A DNA stretch of 64,000 nucleotides from UBA11475 sp045655805 (GTDB lineage Bacteria > Bacillota > Clostridia > Christensenellales > Borkfalkiaceae), in the NCBI GenBank assembly GCA_045655805.1, contig JAZOPZ010000003.1:56467-120466 (forward strand), read 5' to 3'. Below the pieces are notes generated by a model that saw only the letters and a program-made list of their open reading frames with translations, did no database searches and was not told the DNA's origin. Numbering within the stretch: position 1 is the stretch's first letter; the number at the start of each line of letters is the position of its first letter. The position numbers and the translations under genes were made by a program. This document shows positions 17,492 to 26,689 of the stretch, piece after piece.

Positions 17492-18844
17492 ATGAAAAAT
17501 CAAAACAATAAATTTTGGATTGCCGTTGTAATTTTTAGTCTTACGGGGCAAATTGCGTGGGTAGTAGAAAATATGTATTTTAACGTATTTATCTACAAAA
17601 TGTTCAACGCTACTGCACAACAAATTTCACTTATGGTAGCATTAAGTTCTATCGCTGCAACGATAACGACTTTGCTTGTGGGTGCGCTATCTGACAAGAT
17701 TGGCAAACGAAAAGTTTTTATTTGCGCAGGCTATATAGTGTGGGGCTTTTCAATACTAGGTTTTGCGCTCTTAAGGGTAGACGTAATTAAAGGAATTTTT
17801 CCTGCTGTTACTACCGTAACTGCGATGGCTATAGGCGTAACGCTAGTTATAATTTTTGACTGTATTATGACTTTTTTTGGCTCGTCTGCAAACGACGCCT
17901 GCTTTAACGCTTGGCTTACTGATAGTACTGACGCTACAAATCGTGGTAAAGCAGAGGGGATAAATTCAATGATGCCACTCGTGGCGATTTTAGTCGTCTT
18001 TGGTGGTTTTATGGGCTTTGATTTAAATAAGGCTAGTAGTTGGACTGCGATATTTATTATTATAGGTTTAGTAGTTGTAATTATCGGTATTTTAGGTATT
18101 TTCCTTATTAAAGATAGTAATATCGTTACTGATGAAAACAAGGGTTACTTTAAAAATATTATTTATGGCTTTAGACCTGTCGTCGTTAAAGAAAACAAGA
18201 ATTTGTATCTTTATTTAATTGCTTTTGCCGTGTTTGGTATAGCAATTCAAATTTTTATGCCGTATCTCATTTTGTATTACGAAGTTTCTCTTAAAATGGC
18301 GAACTACGTTTTAATAATGGCTCCTGCAATTTTATTAGCGTCGGTGTTTACATTCTTTTACGGTAGAGTTTACGACAAATGGCAATTTAATAAGTCAATA
18401 ATTCCGTCTATATTTTTATTGATGCTTGGATTTATAGTATTGTTCTTGTTTAAAAACGTAGTGCTTGTATTTATAGGGTCACTTTTAATGATGTGTGGGT
18501 ATTTGTCGGGAATGGCTGTATTTGGCGCTGTTATTAGGGATAATACTCCTATTAATAAATCTGGGATGTTCCAAGGGTTAAGAATAGTTGCGCAAGTTTT
18601 AATACCGGGTATAATTGGTCCATTTATAGGCTCAACGGTATTGCGAAATGCTGACACTTACACAAACAATGATGGGACAATATCGTTTATTCCTAATCAA
18701 AATATTTTCCTTGCGTCGCTTGTTGTCGCTATTATTTTAGCACTTTTTGTGTTGCTTTTAATAAAAATGATTAAATATGACAAAAAACAATCTTCGTCTG
18801 TTGACGAGTTGCCGAATACTACATTAGGAGATAGTGCGATATGA
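17492..18844 (+). CDS. MFS sugar transporter, SLC45/GPH-like
   Basis: A 450-residue transporter with about 12 membrane helices. WVVENMYFNVFIYKMFNAT in helix 1 and GALSDKIGKRK (the MFS loop 2-3 motif) point to the SLC45-like or glycoside-cation symporter group, which imports di- or oligosaccharides. A consensus promoter and AAGGAG precede it. Its TGA stop overlaps the GH2 start (ATGA), so transporter and hydrolase are coupled, and the likely cargo is the GH2 substrate. It is intact, unlike the divergent transporter next to it. Confidence 0.85.
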   Translation: MKNQNNKFWIAVVIFSLTGQIAWVVENMYFNVFIYKMFNATAQQISLMVALSSIAATITTLLVGALSDKIGKRKVFICAGYIVWGFSILGFALLRVDVIKGIFPAVTTVTAMAIGVTLVIIFDCIMTFFGSSANDACFNAWLTDSTDATNRGKAEGINSMMPLVAILVVFGGFMGFDLNKASSWTAIFIIIGLVVVIIGILGIFLIKDSNIVTDENKGYFKNIIYGFRPVVVKENKNLYLYLIAFAVFGIAIQIFMPYLILYYEVSLKMANYVLIMAPAILLASVFTFFYGRVYDKWQFNKSIIPSIFLLMLGFIVLFLFKNVVLVFIGSLLMMCGYLSGMAVFGAVIRDNTPINKSGMFQGLRIVAQVLIPGIIGPFIGSTVLRNADTYTNNDGTISFIPNQNIFLASLVVAIILALFVLLLIKMIKYDKKQSSSVDELPNTTLGDSAI

Positions 18845-20574
18845 TAATATCACCAGAGTTTTTTAGTTCTGACATCCCTTTGATGGAATATCCTCGTCCA
18901 CAATTTATGCGAGATAGTTATTTTTCGCTAAATGGACAGTGGGATTACGCAATAAAAAAAGTTAACGAAATACCTAAAGATTACGATGGTAAAATTATTG
19001 TTCCGTATTCGCCCGAATGTGATCTTTCGGGAGTAAAAAAACAACTTCAAAAAGACGAGTTTTTGTTTTATAGAAAAAACTTTACCTTGCCACAAGATTT
19101 TAATAAGGGTAGAGTTCTTATAAATATCGGCGCTTGTGACCAAGTTTGTGAGGTTTTTTTAAACGGCAAATCCGTAGGTCGTCATGAAGGCGGTTATTTA
19201 GCCTTTACTTTTGACTTGACTGACTTTTTAATTAGTGGCGAAAATCAACTAATTATAGTTGTTACTGACGACGCGTCAAGCGACGTTTATGGCCGTGGTA
19301 AGCAAAAATATAAGCGTGGAGGAATTTGGTACACGGCAACGAGTGGTATTTGGCAATCAGTTTGGCTTGAAAGCGTACCCGATAAGTATATAAGTTCAGT
19401 AGTTTTATTGCCGGAATACGATACGAAAAAACTTTTCGTTACTTGTAAGTCTTTGGACAATGGTCCAGTTAAGGTTAAAATTTACGACGGGGAAGAACTT
19501 GTTACTTCGGTCGATGGTAAAACAAATGAAAGACTTAAAATTGACGTTTCATTATGTAAGGATTGGGATACCGTGTCACCCGAACTTTACCGAGTCGTTA
19601 TGACCTACGATCAAGACAAGGTTGAAAGTTATTTTGGATTAAGGAAATTTTCATCAATCGTAATAGACGGTAAAAAATATTTTGCATTAAATAATAAGCC
19701 TATTTTTCACAACGGATTACTTGACCAAGGCTATTGGCACGATGGAATATATACGCCAAAAGCCAACAAGGCTATGTATAACGAAATAAAAGCCGTTAAA
19801 GACCTTGGCTTTAATATGTTGAGAAAGCACATTAAAGTTGAACCTATGCTTTGGTATTATTATTGTGATATTTTAGGGGTGCTCGTTTGGCAAGATATGA
19901 TAAACGGTGGTGGTGAATATCCGTTTATTAGAATTGCGCTTGGTCCTTTCTTTAACTTAAAATTGAACGATAAAAACTACAAAAAAATGCGTCGTAGTGA
20001 AAAATCACGCGAGTGGTACTACAAAGAGGCGTATGGTTTAATCGAACAACTATTCAACTGCGTTTCAATTTGTTTGTGGACACCTTTTAACGAGGCGTGG
20101 GGGCAATTTGATGCTTACGAAACTTGGGAAAAGTTGAGAAAAATCGACTCGTCAAGATTATACGATCACGCGAGTGGTTGGCAAGATAAAGGCGGTGGAG
20201 ATTTACAAAGTAAGCACATATACTTTAGAAAAATTAAGGTCAAAAACGATAATAAGCGAATACTTGCATTAACGGAATTTGGTGGTTATTCATACGCTCA
20301 CGAAGGTAGGGTTTTTACTACTAAAAAATTTGGTTATAAGGCGTTTAAAGATGCACAAAGCGTTCAAAATGCATATGAGAAATTATTCACCACGGAAATT
20401 GTTCCTGCAATTAAAAACGAGGGATTGTCGGCTACTGTTTATACACAATTAACCGACGTCGAGGATGAAATTAACGGTTTATTTACTTACGATAGGGTTC
20501 TTAAATTTGATAAGAAAGTTATAAAGAAAGTTAACAAAGAAGTTTACAAGGCTTTCTTTGACAGTCTAAAATAG
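18841..20574 (+). CDS. GH2 family glycosidase (beta-galactosidase/glucuronidase/mannosidase type)
   Basis: A 577-residue cytoplasmic enzyme. Residues about 20-170 form the sugar-binding jelly roll (LNGQWDYAIKK, CEVFLNGKSVGRHEGGY), 180-270 the Ig-like domain, and the rest the barrel. The acid/base is in TPFNEAWGQ (about residue 419) and the nucleophile in ALTEFGGYS (about 479). The protein is shorter than LacZ and has no C-terminal domains, and it has no signal peptide. It is coupled to the MFS gene and followed by a terminator. Which sugar it cleaves cannot be read from the motifs. Confidence 0.88.
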   Translation: MIISPEFFSSDIPLMEYPRPQFMRDSYFSLNGQWDYAIKKVNEIPKDYDGKIIVPYSPECDLSGVKKQLQKDEFLFYRKNFTLPQDFNKGRVLINIGACDQVCEVFLNGKSVGRHEGGYLAFTFDLTDFLISGENQLIIVVTDDASSDVYGRGKQKYKRGGIWYTATSGIWQSVWLESVPDKYISSVVLLPEYDTKKLFVTCKSLDNGPVKVKIYDGEELVTSVDGKTNERLKIDVSLCKDWDTVSPELYRVVMTYDQDKVESYFGLRKFSSIVIDGKKYFALNNKPIFHNGLLDQGYWHDGIYTPKANKAMYNEIKAVKDLGFNMLRKHIKVEPMLWYYYCDILGVLVWQDMINGGGEYPFIRIALGPFFNLKLNDKNYKKMRRSEKSREWYYKEAYGLIEQLFNCVSICLWTPFNEAWGQFDAYETWEKLRKIDSSRLYDHASGWQDKGGGDLQSKHIYFRKIKVKNDNKRILALTEFGGYSYAHEGRVFTTKKFGYKAFKDAQSVQNAYEKLFTTEIVPAIKNEGLSATVYTQLTDVEDEINGLFTYDRVLKFDKKVIKKVNKEVYKAFFDSLK

Positions 20575-20608
20575 AAAAATCCGCCCAAAAATGGCGGATT
20601 TTTTATTT
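20575..20608 (+). terminator. Rho-independent terminator after GH2
   Basis: AAATCCGCC / GGCGGATTT stem with a seven-base loop and a T-run. Confidence 0.92.
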
Positions 20609-20614
20609 TTGCTA

Positions 20615-20643
20615 TTTACAACAACCATATTCGGTGTTATAAT
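20615..20643 (+). promoter_or_regulatory. Sigma-A promoter
   Basis: TTTACA, 17 bases, TATAAT, directly upstream of the membrane-protein gene at 20688. Confidence 0.75.
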
Positions 20644-20687
20644 AATATCATAGATATTATAAGGACGGTTTTTGCCAATTTATTTAT

Positions 20688-22115
20688 ATGAGTTTTTTTA
20701 CTGAAAAAGATGCAAAACTTTTGATTGCGTTAAAAAACAACGACTTTTTTACACAACAAACTGCATTGCTGGATTTTTACGCCGAAAATTATTTGCCATT
20801 ACATACTTTAAATTCAACACTTTCAGCATTTATTCATTTACAACTAGTTTCAAATAAGGAAGGTTTGTTAACAATTACTGATAAAGGTAAACTGATTGTT
20901 TTAGGTGGGGAATATTTAAGCGAAAAGGATCACGCATTTCATGTGCTTGAAAAATTATCAGAATTGTCGGTTGAAAAGAATTTGACCGTTGAAGAAGTTG
21001 TTTCTAAAAAAGATTTTGATATCATAAGTAAAACCGTAAAAAAAATTAAAAATAAAAGTTCCACCGATGGTAACATTTTTACCGTAAAAAATATAGTTTC
21101 GTTTTTATGCTACGCTGTTGTTATATTTTTTTCAGGTTTTACCATTGGTAATTTTATCGGTAAAAATAACTGGGGCGGTGTTTTTTTATTGCCCGTAGTA
21201 GTTGCCCTATCCGTTCTATTTTACCTTTTGACATTTCAAGAAATAAAGCAAAAAGATGCTCCCGTTGATTTAGTCGCCGAATTAAAAAAACCTACTTTAA
21301 TTGCTATAGTGATAAATGGGGCGATGGCTTTGTTTTCTATCGTTGCGTTTTTAGTGTTAGATGCTAGATATTTTATAACGCTTATACTTGAAGTTGTAGT
21401 ATTGTTGCTAATATTTATCAAAACTTCTAAATATTCAAAAAAATCGTTGCCACAAAAAACATTAAAAACTAGTTATTTTTGCTCTAAAGTATATTCAAAT
21501 GAGTATTACGTTTCGGGCGTTGATATTTTAAATGACGCTAATAGGGAATTGCAAGTTGGGACTAGGGCAACATTATTAAGTCCCGTTACTAAATCAGTTT
21601 TAATGGAAGATGCCGACGTTTATAAAGCAACGGTTGGCACTGTTGAATTCTTTTATGCCGTCGCCGTTATTGGTGAAACGAAGTTGTTATATTTTATGTC
21701 TAAAGAAGATTTTATAATTGCTTACTATACATCTGAGACACGTGATTTTTATTTGAATTCTTTAGCGGAGAAACAATTGCTTATAAATAGTGACGAGTTT
21801 ATCAATAAATCAGTCGATTGTAAATATTCGACAGACGGTCTTGTAAGGGGATATTCGTGCGCTATCGGTGATAAATTTGCAGTTAAAATTGAGTTTTTAG
21901 ATTTTTCAGTTGTTGAGGGCGTTGCGATTAGCGACAACGAGTTTGAGAGTTTTTTAACCGATGGGTTTTTGCTTTCACATAGTAATAAAACTATGTGGTC
22001 AATACTTACGACGGAACTTTTTGATAAAGACGAACTTTGTGAAGAATTTTTGCAAAAAATTATTTCTGAAATCAGTTACGATAGATTACTTGCCACTCGT
22101 TTTGGTGTACAATAA
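20688..22115 (+). CDS. Membrane protein with N-terminal winged-helix-like segment, unknown function
   Basis: A 475-residue protein. Residues 1-75 (FFTEKDAKLLIALKNNDF ... LVSNKEGLLTITDKGKLIVL) resemble a winged-helix or MarR-like domain whose last strands form the wing. Four hydrophobic segments follow, near 130-152, 160-182, 205-225 and 230-247. Residues 260-475 are a soluble alpha/beta region without a motif I know. It has its own promoter; the only ribosome binding site (AAGGACGG) is 19 bases from ATG, and no closer in-frame start exists. The combination suggests a membrane-tethered sensor, but that is inference. Confidence 0.6.
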   Translation: MSFFTEKDAKLLIALKNNDFFTQQTALLDFYAENYLPLHTLNSTLSAFIHLQLVSNKEGLLTITDKGKLIVLGGEYLSEKDHAFHVLEKLSELSVEKNLTVEEVVSKKDFDIISKTVKKIKNKSSTDGNIFTVKNIVSFLCYAVVIFFSGFTIGNFIGKNNWGGVFLLPVVVALSVLFYLLTFQEIKQKDAPVDLVAELKKPTLIAIVINGAMALFSIVAFLVLDARYFITLILEVVVLLLIFIKTSKYSKKSLPQKTLKTSYFCSKVYSNEYYVSGVDILNDANRELQVGTRATLLSPVTKSVLMEDADVYKATVGTVEFFYAVAVIGETKLLYFMSKEDFIIAYYTSETRDFYLNSLAEKQLLINSDEFINKSVDCKYSTDGLVRGYSCAIGDKFAVKIEFLDFSVVEGVAISDNEFESFLTDGFLLSHSNKTMWSILTTELFDKDELCEEFLQKIISEISYDRLLATRFGVQ

Positions 22116-22144
22116 TCACATTTTAAATAACTTAGAAAAGTTTC

Positions 22145-22173
22145 TTGACAATTTGCTATAATTGTTGTAGTAT
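22145..22173 (+). promoter_or_regulatory. Candidate sigma-A promoter of the glycerol-3-phosphate operon
   Basis: TTGACA, 17 bases, TAGTAT. The predicted RNA starts near 22181, leaving a leader of nearly 100 bases before the first gene. Confidence 0.6.
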
Positions 22174-22214
22174 TATAGGGAAATAAATATTATGTGAGAT
22201 TTGGAGACACTATT

Positions 22215-22257
22215 AAAGGCAAGAGGCATTGTCTTTAATTTTGTTTCCTTTTTTTAC
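22215..22257 (+). promoter_or_regulatory. Leader hairpin with T-rich tract, candidate GlpP antitermination site
   Basis: AAAGGCAA pairs with TTGTCTTT (one G-U) around a six-base loop, followed by AATTTTGTTTCC and seven T. It lies in the leader of an operon that itself encodes a GlpP-type antiterminator, so a terminator opened by GlpP plus glycerol-3-phosphate is the natural reading. The stem is only eight pairs. Confidence 0.5.
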
Positions 22258-22277
22258 AAAAAATTTTTGGAGGAAGT

Positions 22278-23708
22278 ATGTACGATATTTTAGTTGTCGG
22301 CGGTGGCGTCGTTGGTGCAATGGTTTTAAGAGAACTTTCACGTTACGATGCAAAAGTTTGCTTACTCGAAAAAGAAAGCGACGTAGCAATGGGCGCAAGT
22401 AGGGCTAATTCTGGCATTTCGCACGCAGGTTTTGACACTGCAGAAGGTAGTAACAAAGCGAAATTTAACGTTTTGGGCGCAGGTTTAATGCCTGAAGTTT
22501 GTAAAGAACTTGGTGTTAAATATAAAAACAACGGTTCTTTAGTAGTTGGTTTTTCTGAAGAAGAAAAAGAAACGCTTAAAGGTCTTTATGAAAGAGGGTT
22601 AAAAAACGGAGTTAAAGGACTAAAACTTATTGACCAAGAAGAACTTCGCGCAATTGAACCAAATATTTCTGACGAAGCAGTTGGTGCGCTTTACGCAACA
22701 ACGGCAGGTATTGTTTGTCCTTACGAACTTACGATTGCTGGTATTGGTAACGCTATGGATAACGGCGCTGATTTAATACTTGATTTTGAAGTCGTTGGTA
22801 TTGAAAAGACTGCTGACGGCTACAAGGTTACTTCTGCTGATGGAAAAACCGTTGAAGGTAAATACATTATCAACTCTGCAGGCTTGTATTCGGATAAAAT
22901 TGCAAATATGGTTGGTGATTATTCTTATAAAATTGGTGCAAGAAAAGGCGAATACTTACTTTTAGATAAAGAAAGTGGTGATTTTGCTAAGCATACGCTT
23001 TTCTTCTGTCCTACCAAAAAGGGTAAGGGTATTCTCGTTTCACCCACCGTTGACAATAACATTATTTTAGGACCTACCGCTGTTGAGCAAGACGATAGAA
23101 CTGACGTTTCAACGACTGCAGACGGGTTCTCAGCGATTATTGCAGGCGCTAGCAAGATGTGTAAAAACGTTCCTGTGTTTAATTCTATTACTTCATTTGC
23201 AGGGGTTCGTGCTTACTCTGACAGACATGATTTTATTATTGAAAAGAGCGCTGTTGCTGAAAATTTCTTTAATCTTGGTGGTATTGAATCACCTGGTCTT
23301 ACTTCGGCACCTGCAATCGGTCAATACGTAGCAGGCGAGGTTGCTAAAGAACTTTCGCTCAACAAAAAAGCCGAATTTAATCCTATTAGAAAGGCTGATT
23401 ATTTCTTCAAAAACTTGTCAATGGATGAAAAGAACGCTATTATTAAAGAAGTTCCTGAATATGGTAAAATTATTTGCCGTTGTGAACAAATCACTTTAGG
23501 TGAAATTTTAAGAGCCGTTAGGGAAAATCCAAAAGCCACCACGATTGACGGCGTTAAGCGTAGAACACGTGCTGGTATGGGTAGATGTCAAGGTGGGTTC
23601 TGCCAACCTGTTATCGTTGACATTATTTCTAAAGAATTAGGTATCCCTTATGAAGCAGTTACAAAGAGTGGTAAGGGTTCTGAAATCAATATCGGAAGAA
23701 CTAAGTAG
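22278..23708 (+). CDS. FAD-dependent glycerol-3-phosphate dehydrogenase-like oxidoreductase with BFD [2Fe-2S] domain
   Basis: A 476-residue member of the DAO/GlpA family. The FAD dinucleotide fold is at the N-terminus (VVGGGVVGAMVLREL) with GASRANSGISHAGFD following. The last 80 residues are a BFD-like domain with four cysteines in ICRCEQITLGE and GMGRCQGGFCQP. It likely oxidises sn-glycerol-3-phosphate to dihydroxyacetone phosphate with the next two proteins. GGAGGAAGT precedes ATG. The gene order matches the clostridial glpA-glpB-DUF1667 set. It lacks the membrane-anchored GlpC of E. coli, so the electron acceptor is not clear. Confidence 0.9.
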   Translation: MYDILVVGGGVVGAMVLRELSRYDAKVCLLEKESDVAMGASRANSGISHAGFDTAEGSNKAKFNVLGAGLMPEVCKELGVKYKNNGSLVVGFSEEEKETLKGLYERGLKNGVKGLKLIDQEELRAIEPNISDEAVGALYATTAGIVCPYELTIAGIGNAMDNGADLILDFEVVGIEKTADGYKVTSADGKTVEGKYIINSAGLYSDKIANMVGDYSYKIGARKGEYLLLDKESGDFAKHTLFFCPTKKGKGILVSPTVDNNIILGPTAVEQDDRTDVSTTADGFSAIIAGASKMCKNVPVFNSITSFAGVRAYSDRHDFIIEKSAVAENFFNLGGIESPGLTSAPAIGQYVAGEVAKELSLNKKAEFNPIRKADYFFKNLSMDEKNAIIKEVPEYGKIICRCEQITLGEILRAVRENPKATTIDGVKRRTRAGMGRCQGGFCQPVIVDIISKELGIPYEAVTKSGKGSEINIGRTK

Positions 23709-23717
23709 GTGATTTAT

Positions 23718-24980
23718 ATGAAAATTTACGATTTAGTAGTTGTTGGTGGTGGCCCTGCAGGTATGGCTGCGGCAGTTGCTGCTTACGACGCAGGCGTTAG
23801 AAATATTTTAATTATTGAAAGAGATACAAAACTCGGTGGCGTACTCAATCAATGCGTGCATAACGGGTTTGGCCTTACTAGATTTAAAGAAAACCTTGCT
23901 GGTCCTGAATATGCTGAAAAATTTTCAGTTGAAGTTGGTAAACGTGATATCGACGTTATGCTTTCAACTATGGTTCTTGAAATTGGTAACGATAAAACCG
24001 TAACGGCTATGAATAGTGAATACGGTATTTTTACCTTAAATCCAAAGGCAATCGTGCTTTCAATGGGTTGTCGTGAAAGAAGTAAGGGCGCGCTAAATAT
24101 TCCTGGTACTAGACCTGCAGGTATTTTTTCAGCAGGTACTGCTCAAAGATACGTTAATATTGAAGGTTATTTACCTGGTAAAAACGTAGTTATTCTTGGT
24201 TCAGGCGATATTGGTCTTATTATGGCTAGACGTATGACGCTAGAAGGTGCAAAAGTACACGCTGTTAGCGAATTAATGCCATATTCTAGTGGGTTAAAGA
24301 GAAATATCGTTCAATGTCTTGACGACTTTGGTATTCCACTTTACTTAAGTCATACTATTGTTGATATTCAAGGAAAGGAAAGGGTTACCGGTTGTACGAT
24401 TGCTGAAGTTGACGTTAAAACAAAAAAACCTATTCCTGGTACTGAAATTCACTTTGATTGTGATACTATTTTATTTTCAGTTGGTCTTATTCCTGAAAAT
24501 GAACTTACAAAAAACGCAGGTATTGCAATGAGCCCAAGGACGAAAGGTGCTATTGTTAATCAACATAGAGAAACTGATATTGAAGGTATCTTTGCTTGTG
24601 GTAACGTTTTACACGTGCACGATCTTGTTGACTTTGCTTGTGACGAGGCTGAAATTGCTGGTAAAGCCGTTGCTGAATATATTAACGGTAATATTAAAAA
24701 GGAAAAAACCATTGAACTTTTCAACGGCGCTAATATTGGTTACGTTCTTCCACAAAAAGTTACTGTTCCTACTGAAGACGTTAAAGTATTCTTTAGAGTA
24801 ACCAACGTATTTAAAAACGTAACTTTCAACGTTAAAGATGGTGACGAAATTGTTCTTTCAAAGAAAAAGGCATTACCTGTCGCTCCGGGTGAAATGGAAA
24901 CCATTATCTTAAAGTCCGATTTACTTGCATCTAACAAGTCGGGTACTATTACCATTGAATTGGAGGCTAAAAATGACTAA
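23718..24980 (+). CDS. FAD/NAD-binding oxidoreductase, GlpB-like partner
   Basis: A 420-residue flavoprotein of the pyridine-nucleotide-disulfide class. VVGGGPAGMAAAVAAYDAG binds FAD and VVILGSGDIGLIMARRM near residue 155 is the second dinucleotide fold. GIFACGNVLHVHDLVDF is the conserved C-terminal FAD motif. I chose ATG 23718 because TAGGTGA lies seven bases upstream; a GTG nine bases earlier overlaps that site. The last 90 residues form an extra beta-rich domain. It probably pairs with the preceding enzyme to pass electrons to NAD or another carrier. Confidence 0.87.
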   Translation: MKIYDLVVVGGGPAGMAAAVAAYDAGVRNILIIERDTKLGGVLNQCVHNGFGLTRFKENLAGPEYAEKFSVEVGKRDIDVMLSTMVLEIGNDKTVTAMNSEYGIFTLNPKAIVLSMGCRERSKGALNIPGTRPAGIFSAGTAQRYVNIEGYLPGKNVVILGSGDIGLIMARRMTLEGAKVHAVSELMPYSSGLKRNIVQCLDDFGIPLYLSHTIVDIQGKERVTGCTIAEVDVKTKKPIPGTEIHFDCDTILFSVGLIPENELTKNAGIAMSPRTKGAIVNQHRETDIEGIFACGNVLHVHDLVDFACDEAEIAGKAVAEYINGNIKKEKTIELFNGANIGYVLPQKVTVPTEDVKVFFRVTNVFKNVTFNVKDGDEIVLSKKKALPVAPGEMETIILKSDLLASNKSGTITIELEAKND

Positions 24981-25326
24981 CGAAAAACTTTTAACTTGTG
25001 TTGAATGCCCAAGAGGTTGTCAAGTTACCGTAACGCTTGAGGACGGTAAAGTAGTTGACGTTACGGGTAATTTTTGCCCACGTGGTAAAGTTTACGCTCA
25101 AAACGAATGTGTAAATCCTATGAGGGTCGTAACTAGTACTGTAAAATCTGATAAAGGCGTTATGGTTCCTGTGAAAACTGACAAAGCAGTTCTTAAGGCT
25201 AACATTTTTGAGGTAATGAAAAAGATTAACTCAGTTACTTGCAAAACGCCTATTAAACTTGGCGACGTTATTATAGAAAATATTGACGGTGATGCTAATT
25301 TAATAGCGTCTAAAACTGTTGACTAA
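24973..25326 (+). CDS. DUF1667 domain protein
   Basis: A 117-residue protein starting inside the 3-prime end of the flavoprotein gene (eight-base overlap) behind GGAGG. TCVECPRGCQV near residues 8-18 and NFCPRGKVYAQNECVNP near 34-50 give a cysteine set suited to an iron-sulfur or zinc site. DUF1667 proteins are found next to glpA/glpB-like genes in clostridia and are presumed subunits or electron carriers of that complex. The tight overlap supports a stoichiometric partner. Confidence 0.85.
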   Translation: MTNEKLLTCVECPRGCQVTVTLEDGKVVDVTGNFCPRGKVYAQNECVNPMRVVTSTVKSDKGVMVPVKTDKAVLKANIFEVMKKINSVTCKTPIKLGDVIIENIDGDANLIASKTVD

Positions 25327-25335
25327 TTTACGATT

Positions 25336-25878
25336 ATGACGCTGAATTACGATAAAATTGCCGGCGCAAGAACTAAAAGTGATTTTCTAAAGGCATTGAA
25401 TAGCCCTGTTGAAGTGATATTTTTACTTAATTTTCAAAACATTTTAAACATTGATGAAATTATTTCACTAACACATAAAGCAGGCAAAAAGGCTTTTATT
25501 CACTTTGATTTTTTAGATGGTGTTGGCAAGGATAAATTTGGGATAAGATTTTTAAAAGGCAAGGGCGCTGATGGTATAATTACTACCAAAACTAACTTGG
25601 TTTTAATGGCTAAAGATGAAGGGCTATTGACGGTACAACGCTTTTTTATAGTTGATTCAAAGGCTATTGTAACGGCTTGTGAGTCTATAAGTGCGTCAAA
25701 ACCTGATATGGTAGAAATCATGCCTGGTATTATGCCTGAAATTATTGAAAAATTTGCCCATACTGTTAAGCCTCCTATAATTGCTGGTGTCTTAATCTCA
25801 ACTAAAGAACAAATTAAACAAGCAATTAAGGCCGGAGCTAAAGCAATATCTACCGGCAGAGATGAATTGTGGTATTAA
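25336..25878 (+). CDS. glpP: Glycerol-3-phosphate responsive antiterminator, GlpP family
   Basis: A 180-residue TIM-barrel-like RNA-binding regulator. FIHFDFLDGVGKDKFGIRFL and the C-terminal GVLISTKEQIKQAIKAGAKAISTG match GlpP, which binds leader RNA when glycerol-3-phosphate is high and prevents termination. It lies fourth in the operon it probably controls, and the leader has a hairpin with a T-rich tract. The gene begins ten bases after the DUF1667 stop and lacks a good ribosome binding site. Confidence 0.88.
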   Translation: MTLNYDKIAGARTKSDFLKALNSPVEVIFLLNFQNILNIDEIISLTHKAGKKAFIHFDFLDGVGKDKFGIRFLKGKGADGIITTKTNLVLMAKDEGLLTVQRFFIVDSKAIVTACESISASKPDMVEIMPGIMPEIIEKFAHTVKPPIIAGVLISTKEQIKQAIKAGAKAISTGRDELWY

Positions 25879-25879
25879 T

Positions 25880-26680
25880 ATGAAAGACATTAAAACAGTT
25901 ATTCAAAACACTAAATGTTTAGTTCTTGATATGGACGGAACTATATATCTTGATTCTACGCCTATTGGGGATATGATAAATACCCTTAAAATTTGTCGTG
26001 AACACGGTATTCAAATATATTATTTTACGAACAACTCGTCAAAAAATTATATGGAATACTTAAAAAAATTACAAGCAATAGGCTTTTATGACGAGCGTGA
26101 TATTGTTTATACTTCAGCAATGGCAACTATTAGTTACTTAAATGCTGAATATCCTGGTAAAAAAGTATACGCAGTTGCTACTGACGAAGTTAAAAAGAGT
26201 TTTATTGAAGGTGGCGTTAACGTTGTTGATTCTAACGATGCCGAAATCGTTTTGCTTGCTTACGATACGACGTTGACCTTTGAAAAACTTAAAAAAGCTA
26301 ACGAACTTTTAGTGAGGGGTGCTATATATATTGCAACGCATCCTGACACGGTTTGTCCTACAAAAGATATTTCAATGCCGGACGTTGGTTCCTTCATCAA
26401 ATTGCTTGAAGCGTCTTCATTTGGCCGTGTGCCTGACGCTATCATAGGTAAACCAAATAATATAGCTGGTAATGAAATCGTTAGGGCAACTGGTCTTAAG
26501 CCTGAACAAATTACTATGGTAGGGGACAGGCTTTATACAGACATAATGTTTGGTGTAAATTCAGGATTTAATACTATTTTAGTTTATAGTGGGGAAACCA
26601 CTAAAGAAATGCTTGCGAAAAGCAACGTAAATCCAACTATTGAATTTGAAGACTTAAACGAAATTGTAAAGTATTTATAA
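25880..26680 (+). CDS. HAD-IIA family phosphatase (NagD/AraL-like)
   Basis: A 266-residue phosphatase of the p-nitrophenylphosphatase group. DMDGT at residues 17-21 holds the nucleophile D17 and the acid D19. FTNNSS is motif II, IGKPNN carries the motif III lysine, and VGDRLYTDIMFGVNSG is motif IV. The cap is type C2B. In this operon it could dephosphorylate glycerol-3-phosphate, dihydroxyacetone phosphate or a toxic by-product; that is inference. ATG 25880 is two bases after the glpP stop; an in-frame ATG at 25862 overlaps glpP and is less likely. Confidence 0.88.
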   Translation: MKDIKTVIQNTKCLVLDMDGTIYLDSTPIGDMINTLKICREHGIQIYYFTNNSSKNYMEYLKKLQAIGFYDERDIVYTSAMATISYLNAEYPGKKVYAVATDEVKKSFIEGGVNVVDSNDAEIVLLAYDTTLTFEKLKKANELLVRGAIYIATHPDTVCPTKDISMPDVGSFIKLLEASSFGRVPDAIIGKPNNIAGNEIVRATGLKPEQITMVGDRLYTDIMFGVNSGFNTILVYSGETTKEMLAKSNVNPTIEFEDLNEIVKYL

Positions 26681-26689
26681 AATTTGAAA

